Positions 50,427-63,860 of a stretch of 64,000 nucleotides of DNA are shown in pieces (the stretch's first letter is position 1; each line of letters starts with the position of its first letter). Source of the DNA: Casuarius casuarius (lineage: Eukaryota; Chordata; Aves; Casuariiformes; Casuariidae); NCBI GenBank assembly GCA_003342895.1, contig PTFA01000011.1, positions 7,403,081-7,467,080 on the forward strand, given 5' to 3'. Both the position numbers and the translations under genes were made by a program. The notes beneath the pieces were generated by a model that was not told the origin of the DNA, did no database searches, and saw nothing but the letters and a program-made list of their open reading frames with translations.

Positions 50427-52496
50427 TTCCAGTGAGTCACAGTAGGTTGTAAGTTCCCTGAATGTAGGTGTCTAGTGCTATTTTAGATGCTCTGAGACAT
50501 CTACAAGAGGCTGGCAGATGTACTGCAAGCTATATGGAAGACCAGTGCAATTTTGTAAAGGCAACAAAATGGGATTACTTGAGAGTCTTCCAAATTTTTA
50601 AAGTTTCTGAAGTTAAGACAACTGAATCTTGCTTGTCCTGCCTCAGAAGCACTGTTAAATTAAATGAAACCTATTTCAGCTTCTGAATTACTCTAGTATG
50701 CTATAGCCTTTGCTGTATGGCACTAGTCTCCACTCAAAGGTTCTTTCTCAAAAAGCAGTTTATTAGAGTTAGTGTTAGATGTTATCAAAACAGACCTGAA
50801 AACATACTATACTTAGTTTTATCATACAGTATACTCTAATAAATTTGCTAAACTCTAGTGGGCCAGACAAGGGACATATTGTCATTCTGGTACTAATGTT
50901 CTTGTGAGATTTAAGTCGTGATTTGTCTTCCAACAGCTCAACATTACTAAAATTAGAATCTTCTTTCAAGTGCAACTTTGCACCCTGTTTTTTCCATACC
51001 TCTGAAATCTGCCATTTTTTGACCACATTTTTTTTGCTCTTATTACAGCCATACTTCTCAGTTCCTTCTGGTGACTTCTCTCAGATCTGAAAGTTCTTAC
51101 TTCATAATTATTCACTCCTCAAACCTCAGCCTACCAGGACATTTTTTCACTATCTTGGGTACACAAATCCACTGCTTTAATTCCAGTGATCTCAGATTCT
51201 AAACTTCATGTGCTATAGCTTTAAGGAAGCTATGCTGATTTTGCTCTACTAAACCAGAGAAGTATGGGGTTCAACTTCATTGGCTTGAATATCATCATGA
51301 TCCCTTATCTGTGATAGCTGCCAGTTCTGATGACATATTTTACATCTGTCATGTATCTCTGCTTGTCCAGTTAGTATTTCAAAGGTTCTTCATTCCTCTT
51401 GTCTATACTACAGTACAGAGCTCATGATGATGTTCAAAAATGATGGCAGCACCAGGGGCATACTAAGGCTTATACCATTAGTAATTATGGCGAGGTTCAA
51501 CCAGGTGCAACCATAGCTATTTTCATTACTTAATGGGTTAAATTGAACAGTATGCATGAAGGGTTTCAGTATTTTTATAATAAACTTTTTTTTCTTCTTT
51601 CATCTCTAGTACATCTCCAGGTTAAATCAGAGTTATGACTAATTAAATAATGTTTCTGTATCTAGGCTTTTATAGTAATATACAATGAAAATAACTAAGT
51701 ACAAATTACCTAACATTTTTGCAAATAAAATATGTCAACTCTTCAGAAGCCTTTGTAGTATAAACTACAGTAGATATTGGAGATGAGAATGCTGACATAA
51801 ATAGCTAGATATGATTTTTGGAATGCAGTGATTATTTCTGTTAGATAAATTGAGACAAATTAATAAAACAAGCAATAGCATCATCAAAAGTGTGATACTA
51901 GAAAGTGTAGATAGTTTTTATTAATTTAAGAGTAGCTTGCAAATCGTGTTAATGCTCTTGGCCGGAAAGGTCTTTCTGCAAATTGTATCAATGCTATAAA
52001 GACCCTTATGGCCAGCTTTGCTATCACAGTTGGCAGAAGGACTTTTCCATGCTGCTGTGCAGGGTTTGCAATAATTACTTCTCAGCTCTTTCCTAGTACG
52101 TCGTTGGTCTTGGTTACTCTTTCTCATCTTGAATTGTCAGTGAAGCTGAACATGCTAGAGTTTTTAATAATATAAAGTGAAAGACATAGGAATTCCATTT
52201 TATTGACTTCTGGTTGCTTTACCACCTCATGAACCTGCACTGCATACATATTTTTCATCGTATTTTCTCCTGTGGTTCAGATAAGGATACAGGTAATTCA
52301 TCAAAATTATAAAAGACACTTGCTACAGGTGAAAAAGAAATTGTTTGGTAATTGTCTCCTTCCACGCAGATTGTTAGACAAAGTGAGGAATTAAGAGTAA
52401 AATACAGTCACTTTTTGTTGTTTTCTTGAAGCAAAAATACAACTTGGGATTTCTCCTTACTATAGCTCTCATTCTTAGAAAACCAACAAACAAACA

Positions 52497-52497
<1 letters not shown>

Positions 52498-52524
<27 letters not shown>
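52498..52524. repeat. C11-A16 double homopolymer
   Basis: Eleven C followed directly by sixteen A, with CAAA/CCAA repeats on each side. Low-complexity sequence likely to vary in length. Confidence 0.88.
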
Positions 52525-52528
<4 letters not shown>

Positions 52529-53456
52529 CCAACTTGTTAACAAATGAAGAATTAAAAATTTTAGGGGGAAAACTTCAATTGCTTGTACATTTGGGGATTC
52601 TAAATTCACAAGCCTTCTATTTTACTGTTCTAATAGCAGCCAGAATACGTAGCAAAACTTGACTGGTGACATTATCCTAGTAACTGTTTCAATTTTGCTT
52701 TATTTACATAAAATGATAATGCTCTAAAAGAGCTTCTAGGTTTGTTCTGTTTAATCACACTCTCTGGCAAAGTGAAGTATGAACTTCTGGAGGGAATCAG
52801 AAAGAATGGTCCTTTTTTCATCTACCCTTATAAATAGAGGGCACCAATAAGGAAAGTAAAATAGTTGATAATACTTTTATTTTATTTTGTCATTAGAATA
52901 GTGAAGAAAACTTGCAGAGAAACTGCAAGGCGGCAGAAGAAAAACAACAATTTTGTTTTTCAGCCTCTTCTTGGCCTGGAAGCTGTCCTGTGCTTGACTT
53001 AATCTGTGATCATGGTGTATACTATATCAGTCATAATTCACTGAGCATAGAAGAGGGAATTAAGATTTTAAAATTAGCCTACTAGATTGTTTTCTGAGTA
53101 AACAAGTCATGGTTCTCATCTTGGTAGCATTATATTGCATGTCCGTTTAAATTTTAAGAATGTGGAGAGGAAATGGTAATGACAGGGGAAATGGGAACCT
53201 AGCAGTAATCCATTTGAGAAGCCTCTCTTTACCATTATTTTTATAAAGCTTACGTATATATCCTCACCTTTAGCTCCTGCTATTAAACATCATTCCTATG
53301 TATGATATACATGTTTGCTATTCCTTTACAAATCTTCTCTATGACCAGGGTCATTCTTTCTTGTCATGACTTGCATTATGTATTTTTGTGTTCTTTAATT
53401 TAAACTTGTATGTGACATACTATTTCATTTTCTGCTGTGGTTTATGCAGCAGGTGT

Positions 53457-53516
53457 TTTATATATGACTTTTTATATATGTTTATATGTGACTTTTATAT
53501 GAATTATATGTGACTG
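53457..53516. repeat. AT-rich imperfect repeat (TTTATATGTGACT type) upstream of exon 4
   Basis: Several imperfect copies of TTATATGTGACT and TTATATATGACTT occur 30-90 bp before the exon 4 acceptor at 53546. The GTGACT and ATGACT cores resemble branch-point sequences, so the repeat supplies several possible branch sites at a suitable distance. Function is inference. Confidence 0.7.
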
Positions 53517-53546
53517 CATGAATATATTAGTTACCTTATTTTCTAG

Positions 53547-53672
53547 GTGGTGATTCGCGCCCAAAATGGTGAACTCCTCTATCGTATTTCACCTTGGGCA
53601 AGATACGTAGTCCGTGATGAAGACAAAGTGAATTATGATTGGGTACACTGGAATCCACCACAGTCATATATA
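53547..53672 (+). CDS. GBE1: GBE1 exon 4 (codons 144-185): end of CBM48 and linker to the barrel
   Basis: The exon follows TTATTTTCTAG, starts at Val144 and ends after codon 185 (ATA, Ile) before GTAAGG. Its 126 nt equal human c.430-555, and both ends are phase 0. The protein reads [20 protein letters not shown], then [20 protein letters not shown], then YI. The [11 protein letters not shown] and NYDW.HW.P motifs are typical of eukaryotic branching enzymes and close the CBM48 beta-sandwich. Differences from human are mostly conservative. The last exonic base is A, not G, so the donor depends on its intronic GTAAGG. Being phase 0-0, this is the only exon of the set whose skipping would leave the reading frame intact, removing 42 residues. 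Confidence 0.98.
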
Positions 53673-54469
53673 GTAAGGCTTAAGTATTATTTTCAAAAGG
53701 TGTATAAAGATGTGTATGCTGTATCACTTCCTGCTATTTGGAATTAAGTGTCACTGTTCGGAAAAAATAAAAGTATCCCCCAAAAAAGGGGAATCCAGTA
53801 ATTAGAATAGTCACCGAGAAATGAAGAATGCATGTTCAAGGCTTTGACAGACAGAAGTGATATTAACCATAGGTATTTTGGAGTTATTTTTTCAACCTCA
53901 TGTGATGGCGTATAAAGAGAATAGTTATTGAAGTGGTATCTTAGCTTCCCACATCTTAGGCCAGTTCAATAACTATTCTAAAGTTTTTGGTGAGGCTGGT
54001 TGGCCCTTCGTGATCCAGAGGAGGGAACTGTTTGTCAGAGTTGGATTTAAAAATGAGTTAGTTACAAGTACAAAGTTCAGTACTTCAGTAGTACGTCAGT
54101 GCCATATGAAATCAGAAAGTCCTCAGAAAGAAGCTGCTCAGGCTCCAGTTTAATCCTAGTTTCTTCATATCAGGAAAATCTTTTTATGGATTTTAAAGCC
54201 CTCTTACCTCTCATGCACTGCTATAAGGGAAGAAATCCTTACATTATATATAGAATAGCCTCAGGAAAAAAAATCAGAGTTCAGAATGGCTATGTGATAT
54301 TATGATGTATTCTTGCACTTTATAGATTTCTAGTGGAAACACCAAAATGCAGAGCAGTCTGTACTAGAGGTCCTGCAGCCAGTGGTTTGAGTTAAGGTTT
54401 TAGCACCTGCCTCATAATTATGAAGTAGCTGCTTGACAGCAGAAGGGTAACTCATGTAGAAAATCTCTT

Positions 54470-54492
54470 TAAATAAAAATAAATAAATAAAA
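54470..54492. repeat. (AAAT)n microsatellite
   Basis: Short AAATAAATAAAT-type repeat of about 23 bp in intron 4. Confidence 0.85.
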
Positions 54493-55147
54493 GGTTACAT
54501 AATCTACAATAATGTGTTACTTAGGTGTTTAGGGCATATGAATTCAGTTTCTGTGATGCTCTGTGGTGCCTAGATGCTCTATAGGAAGAGGAGTTGAGGG
54601 GACAGCTGCAAATGCAGTGACCTTTATGACCTGGAGGGAAAAGGAAACAAGAACACTTAGGGAGCAGACATGGTCTTACCCAGCCTTGTGCTATGAAAAG
54701 CATCTAATCTGTTTGGGAATGGCAGGTGCACAGTGGAAGTAAAATACAGGTAACAAACCTTAACCAGAACGTCTTGTTCTTCACCCTGTTCCTTTTGCTT
54801 TTAGTTTCTGATACTAGTTGGACTCTTCATATCAATGTGTTTATTCTTACTGGTTTTGTTCTAACTTTCCAAAACCTCACTTAAACTAGCAATTGGAAAA
54901 TAAAATTTTGTAATTTCTTCTTTTTTGACTGGGGAGGGCTTGAAAAGACCTTGGGGAAAATGGCAGTTTTTGCTAGTTTCTTGAGACAAGACTTTTGTTT
55001 AATAAATAAAGAAAATTCAGATTAAGGTGTAAACTCTCTTATTTTAGAGAAAGAGATTTTGTAATTAAGTTTAGCTGTCTCTGTAGTCTTAAAAATATTT
55101 TCACTAATTTTTAAATGCAGCATACTGTATTTTACTTGTCTGTAGAC

Positions 55148-55163
55148 TTTTTTTTTTTTTTTT
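55148..55163. repeat. poly(T) run, 16 bp
   Basis: Uninterrupted T run in intron 4; simple homopolymer. Confidence 0.85.
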
Positions 55164-55533
55164 AAATCCTACACAAGCAGAAGATAGATTACTGTGCACT
55201 GTAGAAATGTGTTCTTTAGGACTAAAATATAAATTTTTATAGTTTGTTGGAACAGGCAGAGGTGACTTGAAATGCCTGTAAAAAGCAGACATGCTTTAAA
55301 AAACAAACCACAAAACTGCCCTTCTAACTTTTTTTTTCTCAAACTTCACAGTAGTTCAAAAGCACTTCACACTACACTGCTATAGATTTACACGTCAGTG
55401 TACTTAACTCCACAAAAGAATGTCAAATCAAGAGTGTCCAGTTTCTTGTTCAGGAAGAACATTAATATAAAATACATCTTTGCTTTAACAGTATTCAATG
55501 CGTAGTTACTTCTACAATGTTTGTGGTCTTTTT

Positions 55534-55558
55534 GGGGGGGGGGGGGGAAGGAGGTGGG
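55534..55558 (+). repeat. poly(G) run (14 bp) and G-rich extension upstream of exon 5
   Basis: Fourteen consecutive G are followed by AAGGAGGTGGG on the sense strand, about 100 bp before the exon 5 acceptor. The tract could form a quadruplex in DNA or in the pre-mRNA. Its exact length is likely uncertain in the assembly. Confidence 0.85.
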
Positions 55559-55654
55559 AAATGCATGGTTTTGTTTTTCCTCTTATTTGTGTGAGCCGTG
55601 TGATTGTGACAACACTTCTAATCTGTTGTATTCTAATAACCGTTTCTCTTGTAG

Positions 55655-55790
55655 CGCAGGCATCCTTCCCCCAAGAGATTGAAAAGCCTAAGAATCTATG
55701 AATCTCATGTGGGGATTGCTTCCCCAGAAGGGAAAATAGCTTCTTATAAAAACTTCACATACAATGTACTACCTAGAATAAAGGATCTTG
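55655..55790 (+). CDS. GBE1: GBE1 exon 5 (codons 186-231): entry to the GH13 barrel
   Basis: The exon follows TTTCTCTTGTAG and ends in the first base of Gly231 before GTAAGT (phase 1). Its 136 nt equal human c.556-691. It reads [20 protein letters not shown], then [19 protein letters not shown] and [16 protein letters not shown] is the conserved first barrel strand of GH13 branching enzymes, and the Y.NF...VLPRIK.LGYN stretch leads to the next strand. Leu224, which is mutated to Pro in human glycogen storage disease IV, is present. A second AG (CGCAG) lies 5 nt inside the exon; its use would shift the frame, and length agreement with human shows that the first AG is the right one. Confidence 0.98.
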
Positions 55791-57518
55791 GTAAGTAGTA
55801 ACACAGATCGTTGCAGAGATAAAATTTTAATGTGCCTGTGCTCTTATTAGAAAAGATAATTATCAAGTGTCTGTAGCTTTTTTTGTGTGCATATGTGTTT
55901 TCAGATTAAGTGTACTATAGAAATGCATGGGGTTTTTTTAGGGCAGCAAAAGTTATAAAACAGTGAAATATATGAAAGAGAAAGATGGACTGAAATAGAA
56001 TATATGAATCAAATTTCATTCTACAGATTTTTTTCTCTAAGTAAAATGTTATTCCAAAGGCCTAGATCAATATTGCAGGGCAATTTGCTTTCAGCATAGT
56101 TTGGTTTTTCACTTGAAAAAGGACCTGTTTTTGTGTGATAGTCATTGGAAAATGTGTTCTTAATTGCTTCTACAAATGTACATCTGGCTGTTAAGAAAAG
56201 ACAAATATCTGGATAGAAAAGACTGTCCTTTCTGTTTACTGGGTGTGCTAAATTTTTATCCCTTAACAATTGCTGTAAATATCAGAATATGAGAAACTTT
56301 AAGAATGAGCAATTCTGTTTTTTGAAAAGAACTTCTAGTATGTTGAAGGGTCTATATGAAACAGTTGGCATGATTATCTCAAGGAGCATAGCAAACTGTT
56401 CACCTCAGTTTCTATTTAATGACTTTTTTTTCTGTAGTGTCATTTCACTTGTTTCTGTGACATGATACTAGAACTTGCTAGCTCTTACTGCCTTGTGATA
56501 AAGTATATTTTGTTGCTCTTAAATGTAAAATAATTGTGACATCTGTAGTTGATATCTCTGTGGATGCTGTGCTTATCTGTTGTTTGGCTTCACTTGCCAG
56601 AGTGCCTGAAGAAGCCACATGTTTTTCTTAGGCCAACTTGTTGAGTCAGTGTTTCACAAAACATGGCTTTTGCCATTCAGTAAAGCTGAGCTGGCAGGCA
56701 GAATGAATGAGTTTGTACATTTCGAAGCCCTCAACAACGAAAAAAGGGGATATCACATTATGTAGCTGTGTCTCTCTTCCTACTGGAAGAGAATTTCCTT
56801 CTTTCCAGGAGGCTATGTTTAACAGAATTAGGAAAGCTTTCTGCTTTACTTGCAGATTTTTCTTTAGGGAAGAAAAATGCCATTAAAATGGTGTTATGCC
56901 ACAAAATAAAAACAATATTAAGTTAGATTAGATATACAGAACATGGTAGATAATGTTCTTAATTAAACTCTGGGAGTTGCAGTTTTTTATTTAATGTAAT
57001 TTCTTAAGGGCTGCTGGATTCTTTTAGTTTTGAAATGTCTTAAGATGAAGGCAAGCCTAAAGACATCAGTATTTAAGAATGCTAAGATATTAATAGTTTG
57101 TAGAAATATGTACATGACAAATAGCAAGATAAACAGCTAGCAAATAGAATGAGATTAATTTGATGCTATTTATACTGTTTATTTACAAAAATGCTGTAAA
57201 TAAGAGTAAGTTCAATGAGCCTGAATTATGAAACAGCAATGAATCTGACAAATTGTTGAGTCCGTGCCAGATGCCTTCAACTAATAAAACTTTTGTGGCT
57301 GCACAATTAAAAAGGAACAGTATATTGTTTACACTGAAGAATAATGTGAAAGTTTAGGTTAAACTAATAAAGAGAAGTGGTATGTGTAGGGAGTCTCAAC
57401 AAGCTGTAGATTAAACCTGAAGGTTACCTCTTGCTGATAGTCCTTATTTGCTAGTTAGCTGGGGCATGTAATCACTGGCATTAAAGATAGCTTAATTGAG
57501 ATGTGTGATTAAGTACTG

Positions 57519-57548
57519 TGGTTTCATCATTAGTGGTTTCATCATTAG
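57519..57548. repeat. Tandem duplication, 2 x 15 bp
   Basis: TGGTTTCATCATTAG is repeated exactly head to tail. Small slippage duplication in intron 5. Confidence 0.9.
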
Positions 57549-57617
57549 TATGTTGTTTTCTCTTTAGATTTCTCTTGCTTAATATCACACCAAAATATTT
57601 TGGGTCATACAAGAGAC

Positions 57618-57645
<28 letters not shown>
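57618..57645. repeat. poly(A) run, 28 bp
   Basis: The longest homopolymer in the window. I saw no matching target-site duplications or retrocopy body upstream, so it is more likely a simple repeat than a retroposon tail. CR1, the main avian LINE, does not leave poly(A) tails. Confidence 0.9.
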
Positions 57646-57648
<3 letters not shown>

Positions 57649-58199
57649 ATCCTCCTGCGCTGCCTTGGTTCTTCAGTAAACTGAGAACAAAAACAATTAA
57701 ACTCCATAAAGCATATGTTATAATACATGTAATCAGTCTCTCTTTTTTGTTTTGCTTTGTTTTTTTTGTTAGTTTTTTTTTTTTTCTTTCATGATCAACG
57801 GTGCAAATATCAAAAGTGAAGCTGAAGTTCAGGACATGCAGATTGGCATAGTTAATATTCTGAAATCAAATTAAGATTATATTTGCATATCATTTATTGT
57901 TTGTTAAAATGGAGGGATTCAATTCAATGCATCTAGTTATATGTAGATCACTTGACAAATTGACCTTTCCTTTTTTAATGGAAGGTCATAGAAGTTTAAA
58001 TTATGAAGTAGAACTACTTTTTGAGAGAGACTAAATCTTTAGTTAACTGTTGATTATTAGTTATACATTAGAGTTAGAATCAGTTAAAATAAGTGGACAC
58101 CATAGACTGGAATCGATGTCATAGGAGTCAAATCCTCTTTTAACTATCCTTAAGGCAGAGGGTGTGTGTGTGCGTTTTTATTTTATTTTTTATTTTTAA

Positions 58200-59432
<1,233 letters not shown>

Positions 59433-59642
59433 CCGTTACGGAACTCCAGATGATCTGAAGGAAATGATTGATGTGGCTCACTCGATGGGCATCACTGTTC
59501 TACTGGATGTTGTGCACAGTCATGCATCAAAAAACTCTGAAGATGGTCTCAACAAATTTGATGGTACAGATTCATGTTTCTTCCATTCTGGTCCAAAAGG
59601 AACTCATCAGCTCTGGGACAGCAGACTATTTGACTACGCAAA
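59433..59642 (+). CDS. GBE1: GBE1 exon 7 (codons 261-331): GH13 conserved region I
   Basis: The exon completes Ser261 (AG|C) and ends with AA, the first two bases of codon 331 (Asn or Lys), before GTAAGT (phase 2). Its 210 nt equal human c.783-992. It reads [19 protein letters not shown], then [20 protein letters not shown], then [20 protein letters not shown] and [16 protein letters not shown] is GH13 conserved region I; the Asp and two His (human 286, 289, 291) help build the active site. The nucleophile Asp and acid/base Glu lie in later exons, outside this window. Tyr329, changed to Ser in human adult polyglucosan body disease, is present (FDYA). The intronic AG acceptor is preceded by a weak pyrimidine tract. 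Confidence 0.98.
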
Positions 59643-59832
59643 GTAAGTACCAAATGTGTTTTGAAGTGTTTAGTGATAATTATTTCTTACCAGTTCTATG
59701 AAAACAGCAACTATTCCAGTTTGGCAAATAGTGTAGTATATGCAGAGTTAAATTCACTATCTTTATAAATACTACTATGTATTTAGTCTTGTATTTTAAG
59801 TATTTTTGTTATTCCTCTTGTCATCTATGGCT

Positions 59833-59895
59833 ACACATATATACATATGCATGCACATTTATGCTTTTTATATATATGTATGTGTGTGTGTGTGT
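59833..59895. repeat. Alternating purine-pyrimidine (AT/GT) tract
   Basis: ACACATATATACATATGCATGCACAT and then TATATATATGTATGTGTG... form a nearly continuous alternating tract with a short (TG)n core. It is a microsatellite and a Z-DNA or cruciform candidate. Confidence 0.75.
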
Positions 59896-62800
59896 TTGTA
59901 AAACAGATGAGAATAAGAAATGCCAAGAAGAATTTCTTTGTCAAACTGTCAGATTGTTGAAATGGTTTCTGGTGTATGGTGTTGGCCCAGGCCAACTGAC
60001 TTTGTTCCAAATAGCTTCTAGATGTGGATCAGCAGTTAATGCACAGCAGAGGCCGCTTTTAGCAGACAGACATCCTGTTACAGAGACTAAGGAACTTTAA
60101 TAGTATGTATGGAGACCGTTCTGAGCTGTGTGCCTAGGGACCCGTTCTGGGCACAGGTAATAGGGTAGTACAGATATGGTATGTGTCAAACAAAATGTTA
60201 ATGCTAGATGGTCATTAATATTGTTTAGTCTCTGTTCTTTGATGTGCTGTGGGCGGTGAGATTTATTTCATGTACTGAATATTTTACTGCTTTAGTTGGG
60301 AAGAAACGAGCTTTATACTTTCTCTCTTCAAATGGTGAATAATTCTGTCTCCCTTGTGTTAAGGGTATACAAATCTGGCGGACTTCTCAAGATGAGGGGG
60401 TTTCTCCTTCCCAGTCTGTTAGATGAGAGGTGCTGCAGTTCCTAATTTNCAGCATGGCTGAGCATATCTTTCAAAGATGCAAATGCACATGTACATGATA
60501 CAAACATGGCAGCTACGCAGATTAACACAGAGAGAGAGAAAAATATGCACATAATGCCCACATAAACACAGAGTGCACTCGTATAACGTTAACAGTCCAG
60601 ATGGCCAAATCCTGTTTCTCCTCTCCAGCTAATCAGTCTTGAATTTCGCTGGTGGAACCACATGCAAATCTTCACTCTGGAGTCACAAACGTACTCGCAT
60701 GTGCAGGTGCCTCGAATCCTACCAGACCTTGAGTCCATGCCCAGCCCTGGTCCTGTCTTACCCAGTTCCCAGCTCTAACCTTGGGTTTTGCCAGGGCATG
60801 GTCTTCTCCTTTTCACTGGCTAGTCCAGCTTCAAGTTAGCTAATAGGTCTCGCACATGCATGCCAAAGAAAGCAAGCTTTAACAGAAAATTGATAGGAGT
60901 AAAGCTTAGTAAGATGATAAGACAGACTGTGGTGATTAGGTGCAGTGTTGGGCCAGAAAAACGTACTGACAGCCAACTTACATGTGGCTCTCTTCTCCAT
61001 TTCCTGTGCTTGTTCCTCCCTGAACCACCTTTCCCTGCCTTTGACTGTTCCCATAAACATCCCATAATAAGTTTCACACAACCCCATGACCTCCTTAAAG
61101 CATTTCTCTAACGAATTTTACGCGTTCCTACACGTGCCCTTTTTCCATTATGTTTGCCTTTTTCCCCTTGAAACCCTTGGTAATCTTGTTTTTCCTTCTT
61201 AGCCAGTAAAAAGTTCTGGTTTCACCTCTTCAAGGTTACTCTTGAATGGTCCCTTCAGTGGTTCTTCAGTGTGTGACTTAAGAGCTCTGGTCTCTTTAAT
61301 CTGTTGTTTGTTAAAGTTTGTGTGCCTGTGAGTTCAATTTACTGTTTTTCCTGTTTCTCTCCATCTTTCGTGTTAAATTACCATTAACCAGATAGGCTTA
61401 TGTTGTGGATATCTTTACGCCTTGGATCAGAATGCTGTAGTGTTCGGCTAGCTGCTGAAATAAATTTTTCTTCTTGTACTCNTCGGCTATATTCTTGAGC
61501 CTGACAGTTTCATAGCTTATGGGGATTGTAACTGTTTAAGAAGGTCACTCTTGCAAAAGTAATGTTACATAGCATAGGTCAACTATTTAATGGAGATTCT
61601 TGCACAGTAACTCACAATTTCAATTAAACTTTGAGTGACCAGTGTAATAAGTGACTTGTGCACTTATGTTACCTAATAGGATGAGCTGCTCTTAATTTAC
61701 TTTTTATTTGGGACAACTTTGATTTCAGATAGCCTTTTTGAATTGTGATTTAATTATTATAACAAATGTATTTTAATTATGTCAAATCATAGCTGTTTGG
61801 TTTGCTTCCTACTAATCTTTGAATCAATATTCAAATAAATTCTATTTCAGACAATCTTCAAGTTTTGTTGTACAATAACAATACACTGATATTTCATATT
61901 TTATTACATTTTATACTTGTCTGTAATCAAGCAAATGTGTGGTACCAGCTCCTCTAGTGAGGAAATAAATTGAATGCAGTTATGATCCTTTCTGTATACC
62001 AAGCAGAAGGAGGTTGCTCTGATTGGGGAAGAAACTGGTTATGGCTTTGAGTGTTTTGGAAGGATTTGTAAAATGAAAGAAACAGCAAGTTGCTTTCTAG
62101 ATAGCACTTGGTAATGTTAAGCATTTTCTGAGAACTGAAGAACTTCTTCCACAGGTCTGTTAGGTCAGTGCTATGTGCCCATATTTGTTGAGGAGATACA
62201 CTGCTGCGTAGCTATTTTTTTTATTAAATGATTAAGAATAGACCCTAGACTGAGTGGCAAAAATGGCAATGGAAAAGGGGTATGAGGAGGAGAAAAAATA
62301 TTAGAGAATGGCTAAGACTAGAGAAATTGAATATTTATTATTTATTGATGAGCAAAAAGTGATGTTCCGAATGGATGAGGGACCTTTGTATGTCATTCCT
62401 CTTTCCCTGCTCTCAAGTAAAATGCTTGAAGTTCACTTTTCCTCTTTTAACTTTGGGGAGGAGGGATTTCCTTAAAGTACAAGAAGCCATGCAGTGAGCT
62501 GTGCTTTGTCATAAACAGCTTCTTTAGTCTTAATATTTGAAACATTGAATATTTTGCATATATTTATAGTCAAAGCTTAAGGCCTAAAAGATCTAATGAT
62601 CATGTTTATTCTAGGTTACTCAGTTTAAAAAAGAACTGATTTTTTTGATATATAAAGGTCCCAAACAGAATTGGGAAAGAACCAGAACTGACATTTTATT
62701 GAAAAAGTTGTTATTTTCTTCCATTTGATTGACATGCATGCTAATTTCCATACTGATAAAAGAGCAGCTCTAGTCTGAAAGAGAAGAGAGTCTAAAAATC

Positions 62801-63730
62801 TGTGGGATAGACTTTGATTGCTTATACATTTCAAAGTTTTCTGAAAATAAATGACACCAAACATAATCTATTGAATAGTATACAGAAATACTTGCTTACC
62901 GAAACAAATCTCTTCAGCTTGTATAAACTTCTCTCGTGTACAGTACCCGTACTAAATCCCTCCTCTGCTGTAGTGGGAAGAACTGTTAAATCTACAGGTA
63001 CTTAAACATCAAATACAAAGAAATGCTAGATTTACTTTGGAATTGAGAGAAACTAATTCTCTGCCATGAAAGAGATTAAGAAACAATTACTTTATCGGTT
63101 TAGTCTGTCTGCATTTAGTGTGGAAGCCAAGACCTAGAGAAATTTGTCTCACAAGGTTTGCAAGATTATTTAGTTGTCTAGGAAGATGACTGTGAATACT
63201 TACTATAACAGAAGGTGGCAAAGATCTATTTCCACACAAAGCAAAATCAAAGGACTATATCAGTTGTGTAATTTAAATACTCTTAGACCTGCATCTTTGG
63301 TGATATTCATATAAATAGAGAGCAGCTCCAAGAAAAACTGTAGTAAAACTGTTGAAAGGACAACCTGGATCCTGTGTCTCAGCAGTCTAGCGCAGTAGTG
63401 CAATTTAAGAAGATAAAAGCATGTTTTGTTTCATGGGCTTCCAGGCAAAATACTTCATAAGCAGTAGAATAATTCTTGAATCTGTATTTCTGTAACTGTT
63501 GTACAAACTGCTTATAATCTATCCTTAAAAATTCACAAGACCTTTAAAGTCTTTATCCTGTTAAAGTTGTCAAGAGAAGAAAATCTCCATTTCAGTAAAA
63601 TAAGAACTTTTGGGGAAAATAACTGGATCAGTAAAAGAATGTTTTCTACTTTAGTTTTTTAATTAAGAAATATATATTCCTGTTTCCCAATCAGAAAGGG
63701 TTTATTAAAAAGCTTCCACTTTCATAATTT

Positions 63731-63860
63731 TGAAATCTTCTTCTCTCTCCCCTTCTCCTGTCCCAGCCTGGAACTGGACTTCTTTTTTTTTCCCCCTTCC
63801 CTAAAATATGGTGGTTTGGAGAATCTTCCTCTTCTCTATCCCCCTCCCTCTCTCCCCTAA
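63731..63860. repeat. CT-rich polypyrimidine tracts near the window end
   Basis: Two blocks of mostly C and T (CTTCTTCTCTCTCCCCTTCT and CCTCTTCTCTATCCCCCTCC with extensions) flank a short unique segment. Low-complexity sequence; no exon directly follows. Confidence 0.7.

Larger units (their letters stand above)
41556..53546 (+). other. GBE1: GBE1 intron 3 (11,991 bp, phase 0)
   Basis: The intron runs from the weak GTGCTC donor to TTATTTTCTAG. It carries a perfect 54-bp tandem duplication (49063-49172), smaller tandem copies at 43974-44010 and 50381-50426, C-rich tracts at 49637-49660 and 52498-52508, a CpG-richer patch at 46245-46520, and an AT-rich repeat just before exon 4. A 115-codon open frame on the minus strand (43022-43369) is not recognised. 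No other GBE1 exon lies here, because codons 143 and 144 are adjacent across it. Confidence 0.95.
53673..55654 (+). other. GBE1: GBE1 intron 4 (1,982 bp, phase 0)
   Basis: The intron runs from GTAAGG to CTCTTGTAG. It holds a short (AAAT)n repeat at 54470-54492, a T16 run at 55148-55163 and a G14 run at 55534-55547 about 107 bp before exon 5. No coding segment or transposon was recognised. Confidence 0.95.
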
